The notes: generated by a model from the letters alone, not told the origin. 26,298 nt of DNA from Planctomycetota bacterium (GCA_024275615.1 JAJRYU010000417.1:1-26298), one strand, 5' to 3'; positions 6,664 to 14,050 are shown, counted from the stretch's first letter. Translations and numbers: made by a program.

Positions 6664-7853
6664 CACATGATTGGCGCAAGATAGTGGGGAATGATGATTC
6701 TAAAGCCCACTCCTTTTCCATCCAGACCTTCGCAAACTTGAAATGAACCACTGTGCGACTCAACAATGGCTTTCGCCAGAGTCAGGCCTAAACCCGTGCC
6801 AAAACTCTTCGTGCTGAAAAGTGGATCGAAAATTTGGTTGGTGAGTTCGGCGGCAATTCCCGGTCCATCGTCTGCTACCAAGATCTCCACCGCCGTCGGT
6901 CCATTCTGGATCTCGACAATCAGCCTTCCCTTTCCTTCCATAGCATCGATAGAGTTGCGCACCAGATTCTCGACAACCTGCCCGAGTTGGATAGAGTCGA
7001 ACATGGCTTGGGCCTCCTGGTCAAGGGGAGGCCGAAACTCGGCTTGAACTGTGGGCGGGATCAGGAGATTGTCTTCTTGCTCCGCCAAGAACTCGCCGAG
7101 CACAACACGCTGGCGCTGGGGTTTTTCCACGCGCAAGAGCCGAAGCAACCCGGCGATGATAGAGTTCGCTCTTTCAAGGCTGCGGTCAATCTTATCCAGG
7201 TGCTTGGTGGTTTTCCCATCCTTGTCATCCTTAAGCGCTTCGCGCAGAAGATAAGCGGAAGTGCCAATCACTCCCAAAGGGTTGCGCAATTCGTGGTTTA
7301 TGGCAGCTGTGTATTGGCCAATCAGAATCAACCGATCAGCCTGCATGACGCGTTCTTGAAGGGCACGCCAATAGGACGTCAGAATCAGCCCGAGGTTGAG
7401 GTCAAGTAGCATGTTGATGGCATCAATACTCTCGTAGAGCCCGATGCCCTCCGGTAGGTCCGCTGCACGTATGACGTCGGAAATATCGATACGCAACCAG
7501 TTCATCGAAGCGATCATCAGTTCTTCGTTGACAGCGGCAGCCAAATGAACCGCACCAATACGCATTTGTGCCGCGCCAGATTCGAGGTCTCCCGCGTTGT
7601 CAAACAAATTGATGAGCCAACCTCGAAGCGCAACCTCCTGGCGAGATAGTTGTTTTTCTCCTCCGGGAAAACGTGCCATCGCTTCTGGATGGGTGCGCAT
7701 ACGACGGTAGAAACCGGTGACAATGGTTTCGAGTTCTGCGAGCAGAAACGGCTTGATGGACTGAACGATGAAAGACGTTCTCTCATCAATCCCCAAGTAG
7801 TCCTTGAAGTTCCCGAATTCTTCGGTCATGTCGTAGCCATTTGATCTTTTCAC
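6663..7853 (-). CDS. Globin-coupled histidine kinase (heme-based gas sensor)
   Basis: A soluble 396-residue sensor kinase. Residues 15-165 form a globin-sensor (protoglobin) domain: FYRRMRTHPE with a likely distal tyrosine Y49, and MRIGAVHLAAAV with the proximal heme ligand H103. Residues 175-240 are a HisKA dimerisation domain with phospho-acceptor H187 in AAINHELRNPLG. The ATPase domain follows, with N-box NLVRNSIDAM, G1 DDGPGIA, F-box IFDPLFSTK and G2 GTGLGL. The spacings Y49-H103 (54) and H103-H187 (84) equal those I remember for the O2-sensing AfGcHK of Anaeromyxobacter (Y45, H99, H183). The GTG start at 7853 overlaps the preceding kinase's stop in GTGA; an ATG at 7829 is an alternative. 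Phosphotransfer partners are probably the neighbouring receiver proteins. Ligand (O2, NO or CO) cannot be told from sequence. Confidence 0.92.
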   Translation of the reverse strand: MKRSNGYDMTEEFGNFKDYLGIDERTSFIVQSIKPFLLAELETIVTGFYRRMRTHPEAMARFPGGEKQLSRQEVALRGWLINLFDNAGDLESGAAQMRIGAVHLAAAVNEELMIASMNWLRIDISDVIRAADLPEGIGLYESIDAINMLLDLNLGLILTSYWRALQERVMQADRLILIGQYTAAINHELRNPLGVIGTSAYLLREALKDDKDGKTTKHLDKIDRSLERANSIIAGLLRLLRVEKPQRQRVVLGEFLAEQEDNLLIPPTVQAEFRPPLDQEAQAMFDSIQLGQVVENLVRNSIDAMEGKGRLIVEIQNGPTAVEILVADDGPGIAAELTNQIFDPLFSTKSFGTGLGLTLAKAIVESHSGSFQVCEGLDGKGVGFRIIIPHYLAPIM

Positions 7854-8950
7854 TCGTCTAGCTCAATGGTAAACAGAGCGCCAGAGCCGGGCACATTGCG
7901 CACACCAATAGAACCGTTGTGCTCATCCAAAATTCGTGCAGCGAGTGCCAAACCCAATCCTGTTCCCCTTGTCTTCGTGGTGAAAAATGGTTCAAAAATC
8001 TTGCCAAGTTTGTCCTCTGGGATCCCAGGCCCCGTGTCACCAATTTCGATGACAAAATGACCATCCCTCAAGGACGTTGTTATCAGCAATTGTCGGACCA
8101 CTTGGTTTTCCATGGCCTGATCGGCGTTTCGAAAGAGATTACGTAGGAGAATGCGGAAATGCACCTCATCGAGGCGGGGCGCTTCAGCGTTTTCACCCAG
8201 GGAAACGATGATTTCCACGCCCTTCAGTCGCCCTTCAGAACGCAACTCGGATTCGATTCCCGCTACAAGTTCCAACATGTCAGCACGCGCGCGTTTGACA
8301 TTCAATGGTTTGGAGAACTCGAGCAAGTCTTCAACAAGATCATTCATAGCTCGAAAACGTTTCAGGATAGAGTCCTTCAACCCGGCCAAGGACGGCGGTT
8401 CACCAACAGCATCGAGAAGAAGCTCCAAAGCCTGACTGATCCCTGTCAGGGGGTTTTTGATCTCGTGGGCCAACGTGGCAGACATTTGGCCAATGAGTGC
8501 CAGCTGCTCTTGATGCCGCAGCTTTTCTTCAAGGTTTTCTTTTTGACGTTCTAGGTCAATGCGCTCGCAGGCGCGGGTGAAGCTATTGAGAATCCCTTGG
8601 ACCGGCATGTCCTTCAACAAGAAACCGAAAGCACCGGCATTAACGACGGATATCGCCGATTGAATGGAAGCGTTTCCTGTGAGCACGATACTCAAGGTGT
8701 GAGGATGGGTCCGGGCCAGATCGGCAACGAGATCCTCGCCATCACCATCTGGAAGCCGTAAATCGACGAAACAAATGTCTGGAGTAAAATCCCTCAAGCG
8801 AAGTCTGGCAGAACAGAGATCGCCGTAGACCTCGGGGACAGGTCCATTTTGAGCAATGATCTCCGAGAGGTTCTCAGCAAAATCCTGGTTATCCTCGACG
8901 ACCATCACCACGTATTCTGCTGGCTTTGCAGCCGCCATGAGCTCAGGCAC
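7850..8950 (-). CDS. Receiver-domain histidine kinase (REC-HisKA-HATPase)
   Basis: A 366-residue cytoplasmic protein with an N-terminal receiver domain joined to a kinase core and no input sensor domain or membrane span. The receiver shows the acidic pair in VVMVVEDNQD, the phospho-acceptor D63 in CFVDLRLPDGDG, then T91 (VLTGN) and K113 (LLKDM). A coiled-coil linker follows (near 128-150), then HisKA with H162 in TLAHEIKNPLTG and an ATPase with NLFRNADQAM, GDTGPGIPE, FEPFFTTKTRGTGLGL. The GTG at 8950 has an AAAGGG six bases upstream; GTG at 8983 (377 residues) and ATG at 8938 are alternatives. It is the first gene of the two-kinase minus-strand unit and overlaps the globin kinase by four bases. 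The likely role is a relay: phosphorylation of its receiver by another kinase would tune its own kinase activity toward the divergent NtrC regulator. Confidence 0.9.
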   Translation of the reverse strand: MPELMAAAKPAEYVVMVVEDNQDFAENLSEIIAQNGPVPEVYGDLCSARLRLRDFTPDICFVDLRLPDGDGEDLVADLARTHPHTLSIVLTGNASIQSAISVVNAGAFGFLLKDMPVQGILNSFTRACERIDLERQKENLEEKLRHQEQLALIGQMSATLAHEIKNPLTGISQALELLLDAVGEPPSLAGLKDSILKRFRAMNDLVEDLLEFSKPLNVKRARADMLELVAGIESELRSEGRLKGVEIIVSLGENAEAPRLDEVHFRILLRNLFRNADQAMENQVVRQLLITTSLRDGHFVIEIGDTGPGIPEDKLGKIFEPFFTTKTRGTGLGLALAARILDEHNGSIGVRNVPGSGALFTIELDE

Positions 8951-8970
8951 GATGCGCCCTTTCAAAAAGA

Positions 8971-8977
8971 GTGAACA
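8971..8977 (+). promoter_or_regulatory. Candidate activator half-site (GTGAACA) upstream of the NtrC-gene promoter
   Basis: GTGAACA lies 58 bases upstream of the -24 GG of the sigma-54 promoter candidate at 9028. The same seven bases lie at exactly 58 bases before the second sigma-54 candidate (13978-13984). The position, about 80 bases before the predicted transcript start, suits an enhancer-binding protein. One seven-base match could be chance. Confidence 0.25.
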
Positions 8978-9027
8978 ATCCACTTCATGTTAAGAGAAGA
9001 TGAGTCCCGGCAAAATCTACGTCTTTG

Positions 9028-9044
9028 TGGCCCGTTCCTTGCAT
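9028..9044 (+). promoter_or_regulatory. Sigma-54 (-24/-12) promoter of the NtrC-hemerythrin operon
   Basis: TGGCCCG-TTCC-TTGCAT matches the sigma-54 consensus TGGCACG-N4-TTGCA with a single change in the -24 box. The invariant GG (9029-9030) and GC (9041-9042) have the required 10 bases between them. Transcription would start near 9054, about 92 bases before the NtrC ATG. A sigma-54 activator gene driven by sigma-54 suggests positive autoregulation. Confidence 0.7.
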
Positions 9045-9080
9045 AGTGAACCACAGTCAAATGACGCCAAGGAACCGAAA

Positions 9081-9149
9081 ATGAGTAAAACCGGTCTGTG
9101 GCGAGGCCTCAAGGCCTCATCAGACAGCAGCAGAGAGTTGAGAATATGA
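9081..9149 (+). CDS. Possible 22-residue leader peptide coupled to the NtrC gene
   Basis: The small frame begins with ATG at 9081, has AAGGA about eight bases upstream, encodes 22 residues (starting MSKTGLWRGLKASS) and ends in TGA at 9147-9149, overlapping the NtrC ATG in ATGA. An even shorter seven-codon frame (ATG 9061, TGA 9082-9084) overlaps its start in the same way but has no ribosome site. The peptide resembles nothing I know. It may exist only to couple translation, and a hairpin lies inside it. Leader length supports it: it lies wholly within the transcript expected from the sigma-54 promoter. Confidence 0.35.
   Translation: MSKTGLWRGLKASSDSSRELRI
9103..9118 (+). promoter_or_regulatory. 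Leader hairpin upstream of the NtrC gene
   Basis: GAGGCC (9103-9108) and GGCCTC (9113-9118) form a perfect 6-bp stem with a TCAA tetraloop, 28 bases before the NtrC start and inside the 22-codon leader frame. Translating the leader would melt it. There is no T-run after it, so it is not a terminator. Confidence 0.45.
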
Positions 9150-10573
9150 GTGAATTCCCACAAACAGAACGAGACTCAGCCCCAAAAATGGGGAAAATGA
9201 CGCAGTCAGACACAATTCTGGTCATTGAAGATGAGGATCTTATTCGATTTTCGCTGAAATCCCGGCTTGAACAAGAGGGCTTTCGAGTTCTTGAGGCGGC
9301 CACCGCAACTGCTGGATTAGCGATCCTTGAAGACCGCTTTGTTGACCTGATCCTCCTTGACTACAAACTCCCTGACTTGGATGGCCTTCAAGTCTTGAAA
9401 CGCATCGCCGGCACATGTCCTGGCCAAGTCACCATCATGATGACAGCGTACAGCTCCATCGAAGGCGTTGTCGAAGCCATGCAGACCGGGGCCTACACCT
9501 ACATCAAGAAACCCTTTGAATTCGCGGAAATTCTTGAGCATGTGAAGCGTGGACTGGAAACCACACGACTGAGACGCGAAGTGGAGCGCCTTCGGCGGGA
9601 GGCTGGCGACGACGAACGAGCACCTCGTTTGGTTGGATCCTCAGAAGCCATGGCCGACCTAGATTCTCTGATCTCCAAGCTCAATAGCGCTGGCGCATCG
9701 ACGGCAATAATCCTTGGTGAAAGTGGCACTGGCAAGAACGTCGTCGCCAAGAGGCTCCATTACACCTCGGCTCGAGCAAGCTGCCCTTTGATGACCATCA
9801 CCTGTACCGATTTCAGTGAGAACCTACTTGAAAGCGAACTCTTTGGTCATCAAAAAGGCGCCTTCACTGGTGCCGTTGCCACAAAAGCCGGTCTCTTCGA
9901 ACTGGCCGATGGTGGGTCGATTTTCTTGGACGAGATCGGCGACATGCCTCTTTCACTCCAGGCAAAACTCCTACGTTTCTTGGAAGAGAGAACGTTCCGC
10001 CGAGTCGGAGGTACAAAAGAAATCGAAGTGGACGTCCGCGTCATCGCAGCCACCAATCAAGACCTCAGTAAGAAGATGGCAAGTGGAGAGTTTCGCGAAG
10101 ATCTATTCTATCGCCTAAGCGTCATTCCGGTAGAGATACCGCCACTTCGTGAACGCTCCGAAGACGTTATCGACTTGGCTCAGATGTTTGTTGACGCGTA
10201 TGCCGTTGAATTCCGCAAGCCGATCACAGGTATCGATCCGAAGATGGAAGATGCCCTGAGAGGCCATGATTGGCCCGGAAACGTCCGGGAACTGCGCAAC
10301 GTTATTGAGAGAGCCATGATCCTAACTGATGGCCCCACACTCACCGTTGCCGACTTCCCTCGTGCTATTTCGAAGGAAGCCCGTTCCTCCGCAAAAACGA
10401 AAGCTGAGATGGTCTTGGGACCTCAGGGATTGGATTTTGAGGCATTCGAGCGAGATCTTATTGCTAGGGCCCTCGACCTTAGCAAAAAGAATCAATCAGC
10501 CGCTGCGAGACTTTTACACATGAGCCGCGACCAAATCCGCTATCGTATGGAGAAGTTTGATCTCCATGATTAG
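9146..10573 (+). CDS. NtrC-family sigma-54-dependent response regulator
   Basis: A 475-residue regulator with three parts. The receiver (20-140) has acidic residues in VIEDED, phospho-acceptor D72 in LLDYKLPDLDG, the T/S in MMTAYSS and K121/K122 in YIKKPFEF. The AAA+ domain (about 162-400) has Walker A GESGTGKN (191-198), the sigma-54 contact loop GAFTGA (238-243), Walker B IFLDEIGD, VRVIAATNQDL, FREDLFYRLSV and WPGNVRELRN. A Fis-type helix-turn-helix closes the protein (LSKKNQSAAARLLHMSRDQIRYRMEKF). The domain set is complete, so the protein should activate sigma-54 promoters when phosphorylated. ATG 9146 is chosen for its overlap with a leader frame and its place before the receiver; GTG 9098 and ATG 9188 are alternatives. 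It heads an operon with the next three genes and diverges from the two kinases, its likely phosphodonors. Confidence 0.95.
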   Translation: MSEFPQTERDSAPKMGKMTQSDTILVIEDEDLIRFSLKSRLEQEGFRVLEAATATAGLAILEDRFVDLILLDYKLPDLDGLQVLKRIAGTCPGQVTIMMTAYSSIEGVVEAMQTGAYTYIKKPFEFAEILEHVKRGLETTRLRREVERLRREAGDDERAPRLVGSSEAMADLDSLISKLNSAGASTAIILGESGTGKNVVAKRLHYTSARASCPLMTITCTDFSENLLESELFGHQKGAFTGAVATKAGLFELADGGSIFLDEIGDMPLSLQAKLLRFLEERTFRRVGGTKEIEVDVRVIAATNQDLSKKMASGEFREDLFYRLSVIPVEIPPLRERSEDVIDLAQMFVDAYAVEFRKPITGIDPKMEDALRGHDWPGNVRELRNVIERAMILTDGPTLTVADFPRAISKEARSSAKTKAEMVLGPQGLDFEAFERDLIARALDLSKKNQSAAARLLHMSRDQIRYRMEKFDLHD

Positions 10574-10592
10574 CCCGAGTAAGGACCGAACC

Positions 10593-11027
10593 ATGCAACG
10601 GCAACAACAAGTTTTGGCGCAGCACCACGACCTCGACTACGCCATGGACCGACTAAAATTGCTTGCAAACGCTCCCGTGGACCTTCTAAGCCAAGATCGG
10701 TTGCGCTACATTTTGGAACGGGAGTTTCGCAAGCTGAGCAAATCCGTCATCGCCCATTTTCACTATGAAGAAAAAAACGGGTACATGTCAGAAGTCGTCC
10801 TGAACGCACCGCACCTCTCGAGAAAAATAGAGAGACTGGTCGAGGAACATGTTGCATTACGCCGCCTTCTATCAGACCTTGTGACCAAGTCATATGAGGA
10901 TGGTGCAATCGAGGAGTTTCGCGACTGCATTGAAGCCGCGCTTGAAGCCATACGAAATCATGAACAGTCGGAAAATGACGTGTTACAAAGTTATCTCGTT
11001 GATGAACTTGGCACCCTTGGCAGTTGA
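10593..11027 (+). CDS. Hemerythrin-like domain protein
   Basis: A 144-residue all-helical protein with the ligands of the hemerythrin/HHE diiron fold: H11 or H12 in QHHDLDYAM, H55/H57 with E59/E60 in AHFHYEEKNG, H86 in EEHVALRRLL, and H123 with E127 in NHEQSENDVL. Such proteins bind O2, NO or iron at a non-heme diiron centre and act in sensing, storage or repair of nitrosative damage. The ATG at 10593 has AAGGA seven bases upstream; the upstream extension to 10557 overlaps the NtrC gene and is not needed. It starts 19 bases after the NtrC stop and is the first of two hemerythrins in this operon. There is no fused output domain, so its effect would be as an O2 or NO carrier or scavenger. Confidence 0.88.
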   Translation: MQRQQQVLAQHHDLDYAMDRLKLLANAPVDLLSQDRLRYILEREFRKLSKSVIAHFHYEEKNGYMSEVVLNAPHLSRKIERLVEEHVALRRLLSDLVTKSYEDGAIEEFRDCIEAALEAIRNHEQSENDVLQSYLVDELGTLGS

Positions 11028-11035
11028 GAAATAGG

Positions 11036-11455
11036 ATGTCTAAGATGTATGCAGTCGCAAAAGACCTCATGACCAAGGCGATCGTCACGTCACCAAACTC
11101 CCCGCTTTTCGAGGTTGCGGGCACCATGGAGACCCTGAGAATCTCCTACCTCCCTGTGGTTGCCGAAGACGGCAAGCTCAGGGGAGTCATCAGCAAGACT
11201 GACCTGATTCATTTCTGCTTGACACGGGAATCGAACTGGCGCGATTGTTTGGCCGAGGAAGCTATGAACCCGGCTGTCATATCCTGCTCCCCCGAATCGA
11301 CGGTTCCGGACGTGGCCGCCCTCATGAGAGACAACCGGATCCACCATGTCTTAGTCCTTGACGAGAACGAGAACATCGGCGTGATTAGTGCCCTTGATCT
11401 CGCCGAACCCATGCTCAAGGCCTACGAACTTCTGCGCAACGCTCAATCGAGGTAG
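11036..11455 (+). CDS. CBS-domain pair protein
   Basis: A stand-alone Bateman module of 139 residues. The first CBS motif covers VAKDLMTKAIVTSPNSPLFE through YLPVVAEDGKLRGVISKTDL. The second covers EEAMNPAVISCSPESTVPDV through IHHVLVLDENENIGVISALDLAEP. Both have the G-(V/I)-(I/V)-S-x-x-D-L signature. CBS pairs usually bind adenosine nucleotides (AMP, ATP, SAM) and regulate partner proteins. Start choice is uncertain: ATG 11036 has a weak GAG upstream, and ATG 11045 and TTG 11024 are in frame. It sits between the two hemerythrin genes (8 and 5 bases spacing) in the NtrC operon, so it likely links energy state to the same response. A similar CBS pair is fused to the ligase encoded just downstream on the other strand. 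Confidence 0.9.
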   Translation: MSKMYAVAKDLMTKAIVTSPNSPLFEVAGTMETLRISYLPVVAEDGKLRGVISKTDLIHFCLTRESNWRDCLAEEAMNPAVISCSPESTVPDVAALMRDNRIHHVLVLDENENIGVISALDLAEPMLKAYELLRNAQSR

Positions 11456-11460
11456 TCTTC

Positions 11461-12003
11461 GTGGCCAACGCTGAAACCTGCAAGACTATCGATTGCCTGC
11501 GACAGGATCATGCGATTATCGGACGATTCCTTGGGCGCTTCAAAATCGTTTGTCAGAAGGTCGAAAACTTGGAAGAGCTGGATTTCTCCTTGATCAGGAT
11601 TGTCACCTTCGTCGACGACTTCATTGAGACGTTTCACCATGCCAGAGAAGAAAAAGTGCTCTTCGATCATTTGGAAAGAAAGAACCGTCAAGCGGCATAC
11701 CTTGGCCGAAGGCTCACTCACGACCACATGGATGGCCGGCATCACTTGGAAGGCATGCGCAAATCGGCTGCCATCCGGAGTCGAGAAGAACGCGCCTCAT
11801 TCTTGTGGAATGCGGTCGGCTACGCCGGACTGAGCCGAGATCACATGAGCTATGAAGAACGAGAACTCTATCCTCACGTCGCTTCTCTCATCACCCAAGA
11901 AGACGACGAAGTCTTGATGGCCAAATTTGGGATCTTGTTTCCAGATAGCGCCCAGAGAATCGCAGCTGCGGAAGAATTCGTCAACAACCTCCCCGCTCGA
12001 TAG
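11461..12003 (+). CDS. Hemerythrin HHE-domain protein
   Basis: A 180-residue second hemerythrin-like protein, longer and of a different subtype from the first. Likely diiron ligands are H17 (RQDHAIIGRFL), H59/H60 with E63/E64 (FHHAREEKVLFDHL), H87 or H89 (THDHMDGRHHLEG) with H94/H95, and H128 with E132/E133 (RDHMSYEERELYP). It closely recalls DUF542-less HHE proteins near YtfE-type iron-centre repair and O2-binding proteins, although the N-terminal C-x-C domain of YtfE is absent. It starts with GTG 5 bases after the CBS gene, with GAGG about eight bases upstream. It is the last gene of the operon and ends 5 bases from the convergent ligase gene with no terminator that I can see. Confidence 0.88.
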   Translation: MANAETCKTIDCLRQDHAIIGRFLGRFKIVCQKVENLEELDFSLIRIVTFVDDFIETFHHAREEKVLFDHLERKNRQAAYLGRRLTHDHMDGRHHLEGMRKSAAIRSREERASFLWNAVGYAGLSRDHMSYEERELYPHVASLITQEDDEVLMAKFGILFPDSAQRIAAAEEFVNNLPAR

Positions 12004-12008
12004 TTTGG

Positions 12009-13922
12009 CTATTCCTGAAGAGCGCGCTCTAGGAGTGGGGCAGCGATCTTGATGAGATCAAACTCCGTCACCAATCCGATAAGACGTCCATCTTCGACAA
12101 CCGGCAAACACGCAACTTTGCGTTCACGCATCAAAGCGATAACTTCAAGTGTTGTCCCATTGGGACCAATCGTCGCCAGATCTGTATGCATGATGTCCTT
12201 CACCGGAACCGGAGCGCCACTTTCAGTCGACCAGCTGTTCGCGACCAAACGCAGCAACGTTCGGTGCGAGAGAATACCAACAAGACGATTATCGTCGTCT
12301 TCGACCGGCACATGGCGAACGTGTCGCCAGTCCATCAAGCAGGCGACAAGATCAACGGCTTCATTCTCATTCACAGTAAATAGCTCAGTCGACATGTACT
12401 GATCAACGCGTTGGTAGTGTTTCTTCCAACCACCGGATTCGTCGATATCTGCAAGCCCCCAAGTATGCACCGGTTTGTTCTCTTCTTGGCGCACTCTCAT
12501 TCCGGCTGTTACTGCCGCCAAACACTCTGTCTTAGACCCTTTGCCTTTCATGGATGCCAAAGAACTGAGAATCCATTGAGATCCAGTTAGCCCTGACGAG
12601 ACCCGGGCCTCGATGAGGCCTAAGTACTTTTCAGTATCGGCCGGATCAATCCGCCTCAGCTCAAGACCCTGCCGCGCAACTGGCAAGAGCTCATCAAGGA
12701 TGAGGGATTGCGCCGAAGGTTGTCGACCGTCCAACCAAGAAAAATGTGCGCCCAATCCATGCCTTGCTGCATCGGTCAGATTGCCTCGCGCATCGTCGAA
12801 GTTCATGTGATCTGGCAGATCGCGAAACGCTTTCTTGCCACCGACCATCAAACCCAACCAAAACGCCATGTTCGCAACTTGGTCGACCACAGTCGGTCCC
12901 GCTGGCAGGATGCGGTTTTCGATCCGAATGTGAGCCTTGCCGTCAATCGCCCCATAGCACGGTCGATTCCAACGATAGACTGTGCCGTTGTGCAACCGTA
13001 AAGCATCCAAACGAGGTGGCCTGTTTGCTTCAATGGCTTCAAATGGATTTTCTTCGATTGGCATACCCAACAAGACTCGAAAACGAGCAATGTCCTCGCG
13101 CAGGATTTCGACGATATCGTTCTTGACCCAACGTGTACCGAAGCTGACGCGGGGGCTGGTCTCACGCTGATGTCTGGATGTTTTTCGGGTATCCATCGAT
13201 TGTTGGAACAAGGCAAGTCGGGTCTCGCGCCATAGTCTTTGACCAAAAAGAACTGGAGAGTTAGTTCCAGCCGCAAGCACAGGCGCAGCAACGAGCTGGG
13301 CGATATTGTACGACTCAGCGAAAGACTCGGGACTCACCTGAATATGAGCCTGAAATGATGTATTGCAAGCTTCGATCATCACCGAGTCGTGACTGAGGGC
13401 CAATTCATCCGTTCCCTTAATGCGGAACTCAAAAGCCCCACCCCGCAATCGTTGCAGCGCCTCGTTGAAGGCGCGATAACGGGGCGAATCCGACATGTTC
13501 TCCATGCCCAATTCAGAAATCGATAGGGTGGGCAAGATACCTGTCAGGAGAGCCCGCGCGCCGAATTCCTTGGCTACTTCTCGAACGCGATACGTGCCCT
13601 TCAACAAGTAATCTTCCAAGTCCGACAAGCAGGAGCCAACAAACTCCAAAGGTGGAGCGTTCAGCTCAATATTGAAACGAGCCAATTCTGGCGTGACATC
13701 GATATCACTGAGGAGGGGAATCATCTTCTCGCAAACGGGAGCCGCCCGGTGTGCCTCATCAACCAAGAAGAATTCCTGCTCTGCTCCGATTCGAACAACG
13801 TCCGATTCGATGCGATTTGACTCAATCATGACCTCTAATGCGCGCAAATCCCGCAGGACATAGCGAACAAATGTGCGAAGTTCCTCAGCTTGCTGTGAAT
13901 CACTGACGTTTTGTTCACCCAT
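12009..13922 (-). CDS. Glutamate-cysteine ligase-type (GCS2) enzyme fused to a CBS pair
   Basis: A 637-residue two-part protein. Residues 30-490 or so belong to the GCS2 carboxylate-amine ligase family: GAEQEFFLVD, RFNIELNAPPLEF, HDSVMIEACNTSFQAHIQV and IRIENRILPAGPTVVDQVAN mark the ATP-grasp-like active site that joins glutamate to an amine such as cysteine. Residues 506-630 are a CBS pair (VDQYMSTELFTV to LVGILSHR; VKDIMHTDLATI to LIGLVTEFDL), expected to bind an adenine nucleotide and regulate the ligase. The ATG at 13922 is chosen because a purine-rich AGAGAAGAAG precedes it; the longer frame to 13970 has no ribosome site and crosses a dyad. The amine substrate is not certain: glutathione-like thiol synthesis is the most likely, another gamma-glutamyl or amide ligation is possible. 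It converges on the hemerythrin operon. Confidence 0.88.
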   Translation of the reverse strand: MGEQNVSDSQQAEELRTFVRYVLRDLRALEVMIESNRIESDVVRIGAEQEFFLVDEAHRAAPVCEKMIPLLSDIDVTPELARFNIELNAPPLEFVGSCLSDLEDYLLKGTYRVREVAKEFGARALLTGILPTLSISELGMENMSDSPRYRAFNEALQRLRGGAFEFRIKGTDELALSHDSVMIEACNTSFQAHIQVSPESFAESYNIAQLVAAPVLAAGTNSPVLFGQRLWRETRLALFQQSMDTRKTSRHQRETSPRVSFGTRWVKNDIVEILREDIARFRVLLGMPIEENPFEAIEANRPPRLDALRLHNGTVYRWNRPCYGAIDGKAHIRIENRILPAGPTVVDQVANMAFWLGLMVGGKKAFRDLPDHMNFDDARGNLTDAARHGLGAHFSWLDGRQPSAQSLILDELLPVARQGLELRRIDPADTEKYLGLIEARVSSGLTGSQWILSSLASMKGKGSKTECLAAVTAGMRVRQEENKPVHTWGLADIDESGGWKKHYQRVDQYMSTELFTVNENEAVDLVACLMDWRHVRHVPVEDDDNRLVGILSHRTLLRLVANSWSTESGAPVPVKDIMHTDLATIGPNGTTLEVIALMRERKVACLPVVEDGRLIGLVTEFDLIKIAAPLLERALQE

Positions 13923-13949
13923 GGCTTCTTCTCTTCGTTTAGCAACTGT

Positions 13950-13969
13950 TGCATCATACGCTTGATGCA
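13950..13969. promoter_or_regulatory. Inverted repeat, candidate enhancer/operator between ligase and stress-protein genes
   Basis: TGCATCA (13950-13956) and TGATGCA (13963-13969) are perfect 7-base arms around a 6-base spacer. The arms resemble the TGCACCA/TGGTGCA arms of classical NtrC sites. The centre is about 100 bases before the start predicted from the sigma-54 promoter at 14035, the usual enhancer distance, and about 38 bases before the ligase start, so it could serve either gene. Confidence 0.45.
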
Positions 13970-14034
13970 TCAGATGTGTGAACAGAGTTCGTCAGCGCAA
14001 AGATTATTTGTCCTTCTCAATTTCTCGAGAAAAA

Positions 14035-14050
14035 TGGCACTCTATTCGCG
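14035..14050 (+). promoter_or_regulatory. Sigma-54 (-24/-12) promoter of the universal stress protein gene
   Basis: TGGCACT-CTAT-TCGCG matches TGGCACG-N4-TTGCA with the invariant GG (14036-14037) and GC (14048-14049) 10 bases apart and the full TGGCAC box. Transcription would start near 14061, about 120 bases before the ATG. A TTTCTCGAGAAA palindrome abuts the -24 box at 14021-14032, and GTGAACA lies 58 bases upstream, as at the NtrC-gene promoter. Confidence 0.6.

Noticed and set aside
9022..9060. Sigma-70-like promoter on the minus strand for the kinases (TTGACT at 9060-9055)
   Set aside because: No acceptable -10 box at 16-18 bases spacing, so I left the kinase promoter uncalled.
12019..12030. 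Palindrome AGAGCGCGCTCT as a terminator between hemerythrin and ligase genes
   Set aside because: It has no room for a loop beyond a 4-bp stem, no T-run, and lies inside the ligase coding sequence.
13923..13970. Longer start for the ligase-CBS gene at 13970
   Set aside because: No ribosome site precedes it and it crosses an inverted repeat; the ATG at 13922 has a purine-rich site.
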